Program-made: the position numbers and the translations under genes
Source: an uncultured Bacteroidota bacterium
GTDB lineage: Bacteria; Bacteroidota; Bacteroidia; Bacteroidales; WCHB1-69
Direction: 5' to 3'
Assembly: GCA_902802755.1 (NCBI GenBank)
Contig: CADCNH010000026.1
Span: forward strand, 1-32,994
Length of the DNA stretch: 32,994 nucleotides
Notes under the pieces: generated by a model
The model's database searches: none
Seen by the model: the letters and a program-made list of their open reading frames with translations, nothing else
What the model was told of the DNA's origin: nothing
Shown here: positions 6,841 to 14,010 of the stretch, piece by piece
Layout: each line of letters opens with the position of its first letter
Numbering within the stretch: the stretch's first letter is position 1

Positions 6841-7905
6841 ATGGACAACAACGAGATTACGACGCAAGATATTCCCAACACGGAGGAAAAAGAAGAATTA
6901 TACGAGCATTTTAGGTTTGTAGTCGATAAAGGCACCGAGATGCTGCGCATCGACAAGTACCTGATGAACCTCATCCCCAACACCTCGCGAAACAAGATAC
7001 AGCAAGCAGCCAAAGCCAACTGCATCGTGGTGAATGGCAAGCCCGAAAAGCAGAATTACCGTGTTCACCCATTGGATGTCATCTCCATCCTGATGCCGCA
7101 GCCGCTGCGCGACATAGAAATCATCCCCGAAGACATTCCCCTCAACGTGCCCTACGAGGACGACGACCTCATCATCATCAACAAACAGCCTGGTTTGGTA
7201 GTGCACCCTGCCTACGGCAATTATACCGGAACTCTGGTGAATGCACTTACCTTCAGGTTTTTAGGCAAGAAAGACAAGGACGGCAACGACCAGCGGCCCA
7301 TGCTGGTGCACCGCATCGACAAAAACACCTCCGGCATCATGATTGTGGCCAAGAACGAGCTTGCACAGATGACCTTGGCAAAACGCTTCTTCAACCACGA
7401 CCTGGAACGCAAATACTGGGCATTGGTATGGGGTGATTTCAAAGAGGACGAAGGCACCATTGTGGGTAATGTGGGGCGTAACCCCAAAGACCGCTTAGTG
7501 ATGACCGTCTTTCCCGAAGGCAGCGACCAAGGCAAGCATGCCATCACTCACTGGAAAGTGGTTGAGCGCTTCGGCTACGTCACCTTGGTGGAATGCCAGC
7601 TGGAGACCGGCCGCACCCACCAGATCAGGGTGCACATGAAATATATCGGCCACCCTTTGTTCAATGACGAGACCTACGGTGGCGACCAGATTCTGAAAGG
7701 CACCACCTTCAGCAAATACAAACAATTCATTGACAACTGTTTCCGTCTGATGCCGCGACAAGCCTTACATGCCAAATCCTTGGGTATTGTGCACCCCTCT
7801 ACAGGCAAATACATGTTATTTGACTCCGAACTACCGGAGGACTTTGCCGCTGTGATAGAGAAATGGCGCAATTACGCAAAGCATAGGGAACTGGAGGAGG
7901 AATAG
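6841..7905 (+). CDS. rluD: RluD-type 23S rRNA pseudouridine synthase
   Basis: A 354-residue protein of the RluA/RluD family, which isomerises uridines in 23S rRNA (helix 69 for RluD itself). An N-terminal S4 RNA-binding domain (about residues 35-85, LRIDKYLMNLIPNTSRNKIQ) is followed by the catalytic domain with INKQPGLVVHP and the signature MLVHRIDKNTSGIMIVAKN; the nucleophile is D160. GRTHQIRVHMKYIGHPLFND completes the family pattern. The length is normal for RluD. The exact uridine target cannot be read from sequence. The first codons follow directly on a tandem repeat array, the last hairpin being 24 nt upstream. No -7 element is evident next to the gene. Confidence 0.93.
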   Translation: MDNNEITTQDIPNTEEKEELYEHFRFVVDKGTEMLRIDKYLMNLIPNTSRNKIQQAAKANCIVVNGKPEKQNYRVHPLDVISILMPQPLRDIEIIPEDIPLNVPYEDDDLIIINKQPGLVVHPAYGNYTGTLVNALTFRFLGKKDKDGNDQRPMLVHRIDKNTSGIMIVAKNELAQMTLAKRFFNHDLERKYWALVWGDFKEDEGTIVGNVGRNPKDRLVMTVFPEGSDQGKHAITHWKVVERFGYVTLVECQLETGRTHQIRVHMKYIGHPLFNDETYGGDQILKGTTFSKYKQFIDNCFRLMPRQALHAKSLGIVHPSTGKYMLFDSELPEDFAAVIEKWRNYAKHRELEEE

Positions 7906-7913
7906 AGGGAACA

Positions 7914-7984
7914 GGTGTTAGGTGTTAGGTGTTAGGTGTTAGGTGTCAGAGATCAGGGATCAGGGGTCAGGGGTCAGTGTTTAG
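7914..7984. repeat. Heptanucleotide tandem repeat (GGTGTTA grading into GGGGTCA)
   Basis: Four perfect GGTGTTA units (7914-7941) grade through GGTGTCA and GATCAGG/GGTCAGG words. The seven-base rhythm is kept throughout. A similar seven-base array is at 18051-18111. Confidence 0.85.
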
Positions 7985-7991
7985 GTTATGG

Positions 7992-8220
7992 AGATTAGAT
8001 GGCGTATGTCGGGGAGGAAGTTCGTCAGAGCTTCCATGTCTGTAGAAGACAAATGCGGTGGAACCGCAGGCTATGCATAGGGGTCAGCAATAGAGATTAG
8101 ATGGCGTGTGTCGGGGAGGATGTTCGTTAGAGTTCCCATGTCTATAGAAGACAAATGCGGTGGAACCGCAGGCTATGCATAGGGGTCAGCAATAGAGATT
8201 AGATGGCGTGTATGTCGGGG
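7992..8220. repeat. Tandem repeat, 102-bp unit, carrying the TGCGGT-GGA-ACCGCA hairpin
   Basis: Two full units (7992-8093 and 8094-8195) and the first 25 bases of a third. The hairpin is at 8054-8068 and 8156-8170 and is followed by GGCTATGCATAGGGGTCAGC. The hairpin core and the downstream GCATAG are shared with the 6540-6840 array, but the rest of the unit differs, so the hairpin is the conserved part. Together with the heptamers this fills the 382-base gap between rluD and the next gene; no gene was seen. Confidence 0.88.
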
Positions 8221-8273
8221 GAATTTTTTATCATTTTATAATTATCATTTTATGATAATCATTTTATGACAAT

Positions 8274-8281
8274 TATTTTTG
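8274..8281 (+). promoter_or_regulatory. -7 element (TATTTTTG) very close to the ybaK start
   Basis: TATTTTTG ends only 6 nt before the ATG at 8288. If used, transcription would begin at or next to the start codon and give a leaderless mRNA. No matching -33 element is obvious in the AT-rich, direct-repeat-like stretch upstream (8230-8272). Confidence 0.45.
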
Positions 8282-8287
8282 TGTTTT

Positions 8288-8749
8288 ATGGAAAAGACCA
8301 ATGTAATGCGGATATTGAGCCAAAAGGGCATTGCATTCACCGCTCATGAATATGACAACACGATGACCGACGGCGAGACCATCGCCCACCTGCTGAATGA
8401 AGCCCCCGAATCGGTTTTCAAGACCCTGGTGACGGTAGCCAACACGGGCGAGCACTATGTTTTTGTCATTCCCGTCTGCTGCACTTTAGACCTCAAGAAA
8501 GCCGCCACCGCGGCTGGTGTCAAGAACATCGCCATGATCAAGCAGAAAGAGCTGTTGCCGCTCACCGGCTATATACACGGAGGCTGCTCCCCTATCGGCA
8601 TGAAGAAGCCCTTCCCCACTTTCGTGGAAGAAAGTGCCACCCTTTGCGATAAAATCTATTTCAGCGCTGGCAAGGTCGGTTTCCAGGTGCACGTTGCCCC
8701 AGACGACCTCATCCAACTCATTGGCGCGAAATATCGGGATTTGGTGTAA
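8288..8749 (+). CDS. ybaK: YbaK/EbsC-type aminoacyl-tRNA deacylase
   Basis: A 153-residue protein covering the whole YbaK/ProX-like domain. MRILSQKGIAFTAHEYDNT starts the fold, FKTLVTVANTGEHYVFVIPV supplies the catalytic-lysine region (the Lys in VFKTLV), and the GGCSPIGMKKPFPTFVEE block is diagnostic of bacterial YbaK. The family hydrolyses Cys-tRNA(Pro), mischarged by ProRS, in the cytosol. The ATG at 8288 gives the usual start; an in-frame ATG at 8279 would add three residues. It is a single-gene unit, flanked by repeats. The substrate is assumed from the family. Confidence 0.9.
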   Translation: MEKTNVMRILSQKGIAFTAHEYDNTMTDGETIAHLLNEAPESVFKTLVTVANTGEHYVFVIPVCCTLDLKKAATAAGVKNIAMIKQKELLPLTGYIHGGCSPIGMKKPFPTFVEESATLCDKIYFSAGKVGFQVHVAPDDLIQLIGAKYRDLV

Positions 8750-8797
8750 TCATATTAGAACCAAATAAAAAGCCCAACATAGCATTCTTCTTTTAGT

Positions 8798-8840
8798 GAC
8801 ATAATTGGCACATTTGCAAATTATCTATTTAGCACATTGT
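8798..8840. repeat. Short TTAGCACATT-type interspersed repeat
   Basis: Contains GGCACATTTGCAAATTA and TTTAGCACATTG, a diverged copy of the repeat seen at 3719-3786. It directly precedes the rfbF promoter. Confidence 0.55.
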
Positions 8841-8849
8841 TTTTTTTCG

Positions 8850-8857
8850 TATCTTTG
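8850..8857 (+). promoter_or_regulatory. -7 element (TATCTTTG) for the glycan cluster
   Basis: TATCTTTG is the most common form of the phylum's -7 box. It lies 27 nt before the rfbF ATG, behind a T tract. It is the likely start of the rfbF-rfbG transcript. Confidence 0.75.
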
Positions 8858-8884
8858 CGGATTAAACTAAATTTGAATAAAACT

Positions 8885-9667
8885 ATGAAGGTTGTATTAC
8901 TTGCCGGAGGCTACGGCACCCGCATCAGCGAAGAAAGCCACCTCAGACCCAAGCCGATGATTGAAATTGGCGAAAAGCCCATCCTTTGGCATATCATGAA
9001 GATTTATTCCCACTACGGATACAACGATTTCATTATCTGCTGCGGATACAAGCACTATGTTATCAAAGAGTGGTTCGCCGACTATTATCTCCACAACAGC
9101 GATATCATGTTCGACTTTACTGAAGACAATAAGCTGACCGTTTTGAACACCTCAGCAGTTGAACCCTGGAAAGTGACCTTAGTGGATACTGGGTTGAACA
9201 CCATGACTGGTGGTCGTGTAAAACGCATCCAGAAATACGTGGGTAACGAGCCCTTCATGCTCACCTATGGAGATGGCGTAGCAGACATTAACATTGCCGA
9301 ACTGGTAAAATTCCATCAACAACATGGGAAAATAGCTACCCTCACAACCGTAAACGTCGGACAACGTTTTGGCGTAATTGACATGGGTGATGATAACTTT
9401 GTCCAATCCTTCCGCGAAAAACAGGATGTGGACAGCAGTGTTGTCAACGGAGGATTCATGGTATTCCAACCTGAGATTTTCAATTTTATCAAGGGTGACG
9501 ACACCGTTTTTGAGAAAGAGCCGCTTGAAACAGTTGCCAACATGCAACAACTGAAAGCATATAAACACAACGGTTTTTGGCAATGCATGGATACCCAGCG
9601 TGACAAAATGCATCTTGAGGAGCTGTGGGCATCGGGGAAAGCCCCGTGGAAAATGTGGAACAATTAA
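8885..9667 (+). CDS. rfbF: Glucose-1-phosphate cytidylyltransferase
   Basis: A 260-residue nucleotidyltransferase that joins CTP and glucose-1-phosphate to give CDP-glucose, the entry to CDP-linked 3,6-dideoxy and 6-deoxy sugars. The signature LAGGYGTRISEESHLRPKPM (residues 6-25) and the specific DIMFDFTEDN, TLVDTGLNTMTGGRVKR and YGDGVAD segments separate it from the dTDP-glucose enzyme RmlA. The ATG at 8885 matches the family start; the open frame extends 16 codons further up but would run through the promoter. rfbG follows after 38 nt. Family length is about 257, so it is complete. Confidence 0.95.
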   Translation: MKVVLLAGGYGTRISEESHLRPKPMIEIGEKPILWHIMKIYSHYGYNDFIICCGYKHYVIKEWFADYYLHNSDIMFDFTEDNKLTVLNTSAVEPWKVTLVDTGLNTMTGGRVKRIQKYVGNEPFMLTYGDGVADINIAELVKFHQQHGKIATLTTVNVGQRFGVIDMGDDNFVQSFREKQDVDSSVVNGGFMVFQPEIFNFIKGDDTVFEKEPLETVANMQQLKAYKHNGFWQCMDTQRDKMHLEELWASGKAPWKMWNN

Positions 9668-9705
9668 TGGTTAACAATTAATAATTATAGTTAGGGTTAT
9701 ACATT

Positions 9706-10779
9706 GTGATTGACAACGTATTAAACAACAAAAAGGTTTTCTTGACAGGGCACACGGGCTTTAAGGGTGCTTGGCTGACTTTGATGCTGCACCAGATGGG
9801 AGCGGAAGTAACCGGCTATTCGTTGGCACCGAATACAAACCCAAGTCTTTTTGAGGTGATTCAGGGCGAAACGCTGTGCCATTCTGTTATCGGCGACCTG
9901 CGCGACACCAAGTTGCTGCACAAAACGATGGCTGAGTGCCAGCCTGACGTGGTTTTCCACTTGGCGGCACAACCTATCGTGAGAACTTCCTACCAAATTC
10001 CTGCTGAGACCTTTGAGGTCAACGCCATTGGCACCGCTAATGTGCTCGACGGCATCCGTCTGTTAGATAAACCCTGCGTGGGTGTGATGATTACCACCGA
10101 CAAGGTGTATCAGAACAACGAGACCGGGCAAGCCTACAAGGAGGACGACCGCTTTGGCGGCTACGACCCCTACAGCGCCAGCAAGGCCTGTGCGGAATTG
10201 GTTATTGACTCATACAGAAAATCTTTCTTCAACCCAGCCGAATACGACCAACACCATAAAGCAATTGCTTCTGCCCGTGCCGGCAATGTTATAGGAGGTG
10301 GCGATTGGGCTGCCGACCGACTGGTTCCGGATATTGTACGGGCTTTGTCCAAAAATGAGGCCATCCAGATCCGCAACCCCAAAGCGGTCCGCCCGTGGCA
10401 ACACGTATTGGAGCCTCTCTCTGGTTATATCCTTTTAGCCCAGAGACTGATGGAAGACCCTATACGTTACGCCGAAGGATTCAATTTCGGTCCCAACCCT
10501 GCCGACACCCTAACCGTGGAAGAAATGACACAGATGGCCACCGAAATATGGGGCAGCGGAACTTTTGTCTTTCCCAAACTCACCAACCAGCCACATGAAG
10601 CGGGCCTATTGTCTTTGGACATCACCAAAGCTGAAAAAGTGTTGGGCTGGAGACCTCATCTCAACGCCCGCCAAGCTCTGGAGATGACGCTGGAATGGTA
10701 CAAAATGTACTATCAAGAAGGAACCTCATCTATTGTGAAGCTGATGGCGGAGCAGATTAGAAAATTTCACACCCATTGA
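9706..10779 (+). CDS. rfbG: CDP-glucose 4,6-dehydratase
   Basis: A 357-residue short-chain dehydrogenase/reductase that converts CDP-glucose to CDP-4-keto-6-deoxyglucose with bound NAD. Seen: the NAD-binding TGHTGFKGAWL (residues 14-24), HLAAQPIVRTSY, the family-specific ITTDKVYQNN (T131, D132, K133) and the catalytic YSASK (Y156, K160). The start is GTG at 9706; no ATG is available nearby, and the reading begins MIDNVLNNKKVFLTG, as expected. It is paired with rfbF. An RfbH-type 3-dehydrase, which would lead to 3,6-dideoxy sugars, is not in the cluster. Confidence 0.94.
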   Translation: MIDNVLNNKKVFLTGHTGFKGAWLTLMLHQMGAEVTGYSLAPNTNPSLFEVIQGETLCHSVIGDLRDTKLLHKTMAECQPDVVFHLAAQPIVRTSYQIPAETFEVNAIGTANVLDGIRLLDKPCVGVMITTDKVYQNNETGQAYKEDDRFGGYDPYSASKACAELVIDSYRKSFFNPAEYDQHHKAIASARAGNVIGGGDWAADRLVPDIVRALSKNEAIQIRNPKAVRPWQHVLEPLSGYILLAQRLMEDPIRYAEGFNFGPNPADTLTVEEMTQMATEIWGSGTFVFPKLTNQPHEAGLLSLDITKAEKVLGWRPHLNARQALEMTLEWYKMYYQEGTSSIVKLMAEQIRKFHTH

Positions 10780-10891
10780 ATATTCTTTCCTCTGATATCA
10801 AGCAAAGGGAATAGTAACTGAGACATTAAGTATAATAGCGAAACTATCAAGAATGATATTATACACCATGAAAAAGAAAAAGCAATAAAAA

Positions 10892-11104
10892 ATGACGCTT
10901 GCCGACCTGCAACATATTATCCAACAAGGAGAATCTGAAAGAATAGAGTTTAAAGATGCAACAAAAGGGTTGCCATCGTCCTTTTACGAAACCGCTGTCA
11001 GTTTCTCAAACACTGCCGGAGGAATAGTGTTACTTGGGGTAAATGACAATGGTCGTATTATAGGATTGACAGAAGAAGGAAAAAAATTTTTATTGAATAG
11101 ATAA
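10892..11104 (+). pseudogene. Remnant of an AlbA_2/Schlafen-type (divergent AAA-4) protein
   Basis: Seventy codons match the N-terminus of the AlbA_2 (formerly divergent AAA-4) family: a LADLQHIIQQGESERIEFKD start, FYETAVSFSNTAGGIVLLGV, then the turn NGRIIGLTEEG. Intact members are several hundred residues long and often pair with an HTH domain. Here a stop follows KKFLLNR and no continuation was found in any frame before the next gene. It sits between rfbG and the next sugar gene, on the same strand, and marks the edge of the AT-rich part of the cluster. It is probably decayed DNA brought in during cluster rearrangement; a functional short protein is less likely. Confidence 0.75.
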
Positions 11105-11173
11105 ATAGTACATATACTCACCCTCCCTCTACGAATAATGACATAGACAATAAATAACTATTGAAAAATATAT

Positions 11174-11181
11174 TATCTTTG
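11174..11181 (+). promoter_or_regulatory. -7 element (TATCTTTG) before the second half of the glycan cluster
   Basis: TATCTTTG lies 29 nt before the ATG at 11211. It suggests that the genes after the AlbA_2 remnant have their own promoter rather than relying on rfbF-rfbG. No TTG at the proper -33 spacing was seen. Confidence 0.7.
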
Positions 11182-11210
11182 CATTTTAGAAAATATGAAA
11201 TAACAATATT

Positions 11211-12152
11211 ATGGCCACACGGGAAGAAAAAACACTCATGGAAAACGTTATTATCACAGGTGCCGATGGCTTTGTAGGAAGCAATACCGTTAAATATTTT
11301 GCCAATAATGGCATCAAAGTTCTGGCTATTGATATTTTAAAAGAGCCCAAAAGAATACAACCAAACACAAATGTAGAGTATCTTTCATTAGACATAAACG
11401 ACATTGCCAACATACAATCCGTATGTAAAAACAAAAAATACGACACCTTTATTCATTTTGCATGGGCAGGATCTGCAGGTGATGGCAGAACAGATTACAA
11501 TCTACAACTAAAAAACGCATTAAACACAGTAGAATGTCTGAAATTTGCAAAACAATTAGGGTGTTCCCGTTTTGTATGTGCAGGTAGCATTATGGAAAAA
11601 GAGGTAATCTCTGCAGTCTTCACCCCTGGAAATAAACCAGGCATGGCATATATATATGGAATGGGCAAATTAACAGCCCATATTATGTGCAAGACTGTCG
11701 CAGCACAAATTGGCATAGACCTTCTATGGCCCATGATCACAAATGCGTATGGAGCGGGTGAATATTCTCCTAGATTTATCAATACAACCATTCGGAAAAT
11801 AATCAACCATGAACCCTTACAATTCACTGCCGCCACACAAAACTACGATTTCATATACGTTACAGATGTGGCAAAGGCATTTTACCTGATTGCACAAAAG
11901 GGGAAACCATTTAATGAATATATCATTGGAAGTTCCCATGCACGACCTCTGAAGGAATTCATAATTGCATTGACCTCAAGCTTAGATCCCACCAACCCAC
12001 CCATATTTGGAGACATTCCCTATACGGGAACCAACATGTCTTTATCAGACTTTAACACAAACAATCTGCAAAATGACACAGGGTTTGTTCCTGAAGTATC
12101 GTTTGAGGAAGGAATTTTATTAACAAAACAATGGTTATCAACCATCCAATAA
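11211..12152 (+). CDS. NAD-dependent epimerase/dehydratase, likely CDP-sugar 4-reductase
   Basis: A 313-residue extended SDR protein. The cofactor motif GADGFVG is at residues 17-23 and the catalytic YGMGK at Y149-K153; the active-site Ser/Thr position is in CAGSIME. In CDP-sugar clusters such SDRs (RfbJ and related) reduce the 4-keto group of CDP-4-keto-6-deoxy sugars, giving for example abequose, paratose or 6-deoxyhexoses. This role is inferred from rfbF and rfbG upstream. The start could be ATG 11211 or ATG 11238 (MENVIITGADG), and the second gives the more typical N-terminus. The next gene begins 7 nt later. Base composition is more AT-rich than rfbF and rfbG. Confidence 0.8.
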   Translation: MATREEKTLMENVIITGADGFVGSNTVKYFANNGIKVLAIDILKEPKRIQPNTNVEYLSLDINDIANIQSVCKNKKYDTFIHFAWAGSAGDGRTDYNLQLKNALNTVECLKFAKQLGCSRFVCAGSIMEKEVISAVFTPGNKPGMAYIYGMGKLTAHIMCKTVAAQIGIDLLWPMITNAYGAGEYSPRFINTTIRKIINHEPLQFTAATQNYDFIYVTDVAKAFYLIAQKGKPFNEYIIGSSHARPLKEFIIALTSSLDPTNPPIFGDIPYTGTNMSLSDFNTNNLQNDTGFVPEVSFEEGILLTKQWLSTIQ

Positions 12153-12159
12153 ACACAAT

Positions 12160-12732
12160 ATGATTCAAAAATTTGAATTTAAAGAAACTTCATTATCCGG
12201 TGCCTATTTGATTAGTCCTTTCATTGCATACGATGAAAGAGGCGCCTTCATTAAAGACTATAACATTGACACTTTTCAGAGCAATCACATTCAGCACGAA
12301 CTTAAAGAAGTATTCTATACAAAATCAAAAAAGGGAGTTATCAGAGCAATCCATTTTCAATTGGGAAAGCAACAGGCGAAACTCGTCCGATGCATACATG
12401 GTCACATTTACGATATTATCGTTGATCTAAGACCTTCATCCCCCACTTTTGGGAAATGGATTGGTGTTCATTTGTCAGAAGAGAACTCACTTATGCTCTT
12501 CGTACCTGAATTTTTTGGGCATGGTTATCTTGTTTTGGAAGATTCCATCGTTTCCTATAAATGCAATCAGGTTTTTTATGCAGAAGGTGATTCTGGCATC
12601 ATTTATAATGATCCAAAAATCAATATACAATGGCCATTCGAAGAAATCGGAGGTCAAAATAATCTCATCATCTCCGAAAAGGACAAGAAACTGATGAGTT
12701 TTGATAGCTATAAATCCCTGATGAAACACTGA
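12160..12732 (+). CDS. RmlC-like deoxyhexose 3(,5)-epimerase
   Basis: A 190-residue cupin of the dTDP-4-dehydrorhamnose 3,5-epimerase family. Recognisable parts are the DERGAFIKDYN turn, GVIRAIHFQ with the catalytic histidine (H65), QAKLVRCIHGHIYDIIVDLR and the VPEFFGHGYLVLED strand pair. It would epimerise C3 and/or C5 of a 4-keto-6-deoxy sugar. Because the cluster makes a CDP-sugar and has no rmlA or rmlB, the substrate is probably CDP-4-keto-6-deoxyglucose rather than the dTDP form (inference). Its TGA stop overlaps the ATG of the next gene (TGATG), so the two are translationally coupled. Confidence 0.85.
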   Translation: MIQKFEFKETSLSGAYLISPFIAYDERGAFIKDYNIDTFQSNHIQHELKEVFYTKSKKGVIRAIHFQLGKQQAKLVRCIHGHIYDIIVDLRPSSPTFGKWIGVHLSEENSLMLFVPEFFGHGYLVLEDSIVSYKCNQVFYAEGDSGIIYNDPKINIQWPFEEIGGQNNLIISEKDKKLMSFDSYKSLMKH

Positions 12733-14006
12733 TGTCCATACAAGAAACACAAAATATTATTTTAGGAGCTGGAGTTGCCGGACTTGGAGCCGCTTATGCA
12801 TTGAATAAGCGAAATGAGAAATCCTTAATTATTGAAAAAGACAAAACCCATGGTGGTTTGTGTGGCAATTTTTCTATCAATGGTTTTCGTTTCGACAGAT
12901 TCGTTCATTTTTCATTTACAGCCAACGAACAGGTAAATCAAATCTTTGAAAAATCATCACCTGATATCTATAGACATATACCAAATCCATTCAACATCTA
13001 CAAAAACAAATGGATTAAACATCCTGCCCAAAACAATTTATACCCTTTGTCTGAAGAAGAAAAAACACTTATAATCAATGATTTCAAAAAAAGAAAAAAC
13101 ATATCAGACAAAGTTCCGGACAATTATGAAGACTGGTTGCGTATCCAATATGGCAATTATTTTGCCGAACACTTTCCTATGGTATATACCCGTAAATACT
13201 GGATGTGTGAAGCAAAAGATTTGGAGACAAAATGGATTGGCAACCGTTTATACCAGCCATCAATTGAAGAAGTTATTGAAGGATGCAAAACATCTGAAAC
13301 TCCTATTACATACTACTCTAAGGAAATGAGGTATCCTAAATATGGTGGATACAAACAATACCTCAAAATTCTCGCTGAAAATCAAGACATAATATATGGT
13401 GAAAACGTTACATGTGTTGATGCTATAAATAAAACAATAAAGACCTCAAAGGGTAAAGCTTTTAAGTATCACCATCTTTATTCTAGCATACCCCTCCCTA
13501 ACTTAATAGGTATGCTTTCCCCTACTCCACCTGACGAGGTCGTCACCGCTAGTAAAAAGCTAAAATGCACCTGTGGGTACCAGATTTCTGTCGGATTTAA
13601 GACCAACAGAATCCCGCCCTATTTATGGTGGTATATTTATGACGAGGATAATATCGCCGCACGTGTATACTCTCCCTCTCTAAAATCTCCTGATAACGCC
13701 CCCACTGGATGCACTTCACTTCAATTGGAAGTCTATTGTAATCATGGACGTTATTCTGATAGTGAATTAATCCAAAAAACCATACAACCACTTATAAATC
13801 AAAAAATTGTTTTTGAAGAAGATATATTATTCATAGATATACGATTTGAGGATTTCGCCAATGTTATTTTTGACCATGAAATATACACGAATCGTCATAT
13901 TATACGCGATTATTTAAATTCAATTGGAATAACAACGATCGGACGCTTTGGAGAATGGGATTATTTATGGAGCGACCAAAGTTTATTAAGCGGCTTAAAC
14001 ATTTAA
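12732..14006 (+). CDS. FAD-dependent oxidoreductase or sugar mutase (UGM/protoporphyrinogen-oxidase-like fold)
   Basis: A 424-residue flavoprotein. The dinucleotide motif LGAGVAGLGAAYAL (residues 11-24) is followed by a typical FAD-anchoring stretch (IIEKDKTHGGLCGNF) and FRFDRFVHFSF. This layout is shared by UDP-galactopyranose mutase and by the COG1232 amine-oxidase-like proteins found in polysaccharide clusters. Two readings fit: a pyranose/furanose mutase acting on the CDP-6-deoxysugar made by the neighbours, or a redox enzyme. The sequence does not decide. The start overlaps the preceding stop by one base. The middle has many Tyr and Trp residues (YTRKYWMCEAKDLETKW). Confidence 0.75.
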   Translation: MSIQETQNIILGAGVAGLGAAYALNKRNEKSLIIEKDKTHGGLCGNFSINGFRFDRFVHFSFTANEQVNQIFEKSSPDIYRHIPNPFNIYKNKWIKHPAQNNLYPLSEEEKTLIINDFKKRKNISDKVPDNYEDWLRIQYGNYFAEHFPMVYTRKYWMCEAKDLETKWIGNRLYQPSIEEVIEGCKTSETPITYYSKEMRYPKYGGYKQYLKILAENQDIIYGENVTCVDAINKTIKTSKGKAFKYHHLYSSIPLPNLIGMLSPTPPDEVVTASKKLKCTCGYQISVGFKTNRIPPYLWWYIYDEDNIAARVYSPSLKSPDNAPTGCTSLQLEVYCNHGRYSDSELIQKTIQPLINQKIVFEEDILFIDIRFEDFANVIFDHEIYTNRHIIRDYLNSIGITTIGRFGEWDYLWSDQSLLSGLNI

Positions 14007-14010
14007 ATTT

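Noticed and set aside
6402..7040. A 212-codon minus-strand frame through the repeats before rluD
   Set aside because: It exists because the repeat unit lacks stops in that frame and then runs antisense to rluD. The repeated segments simply mirror the DNA repeat.
6540..8220. CRISPR array
   Set aside because: Units are 85-102 bases and repeated over their whole length, with no unique spacers of 30-40 bases and no cas genes.
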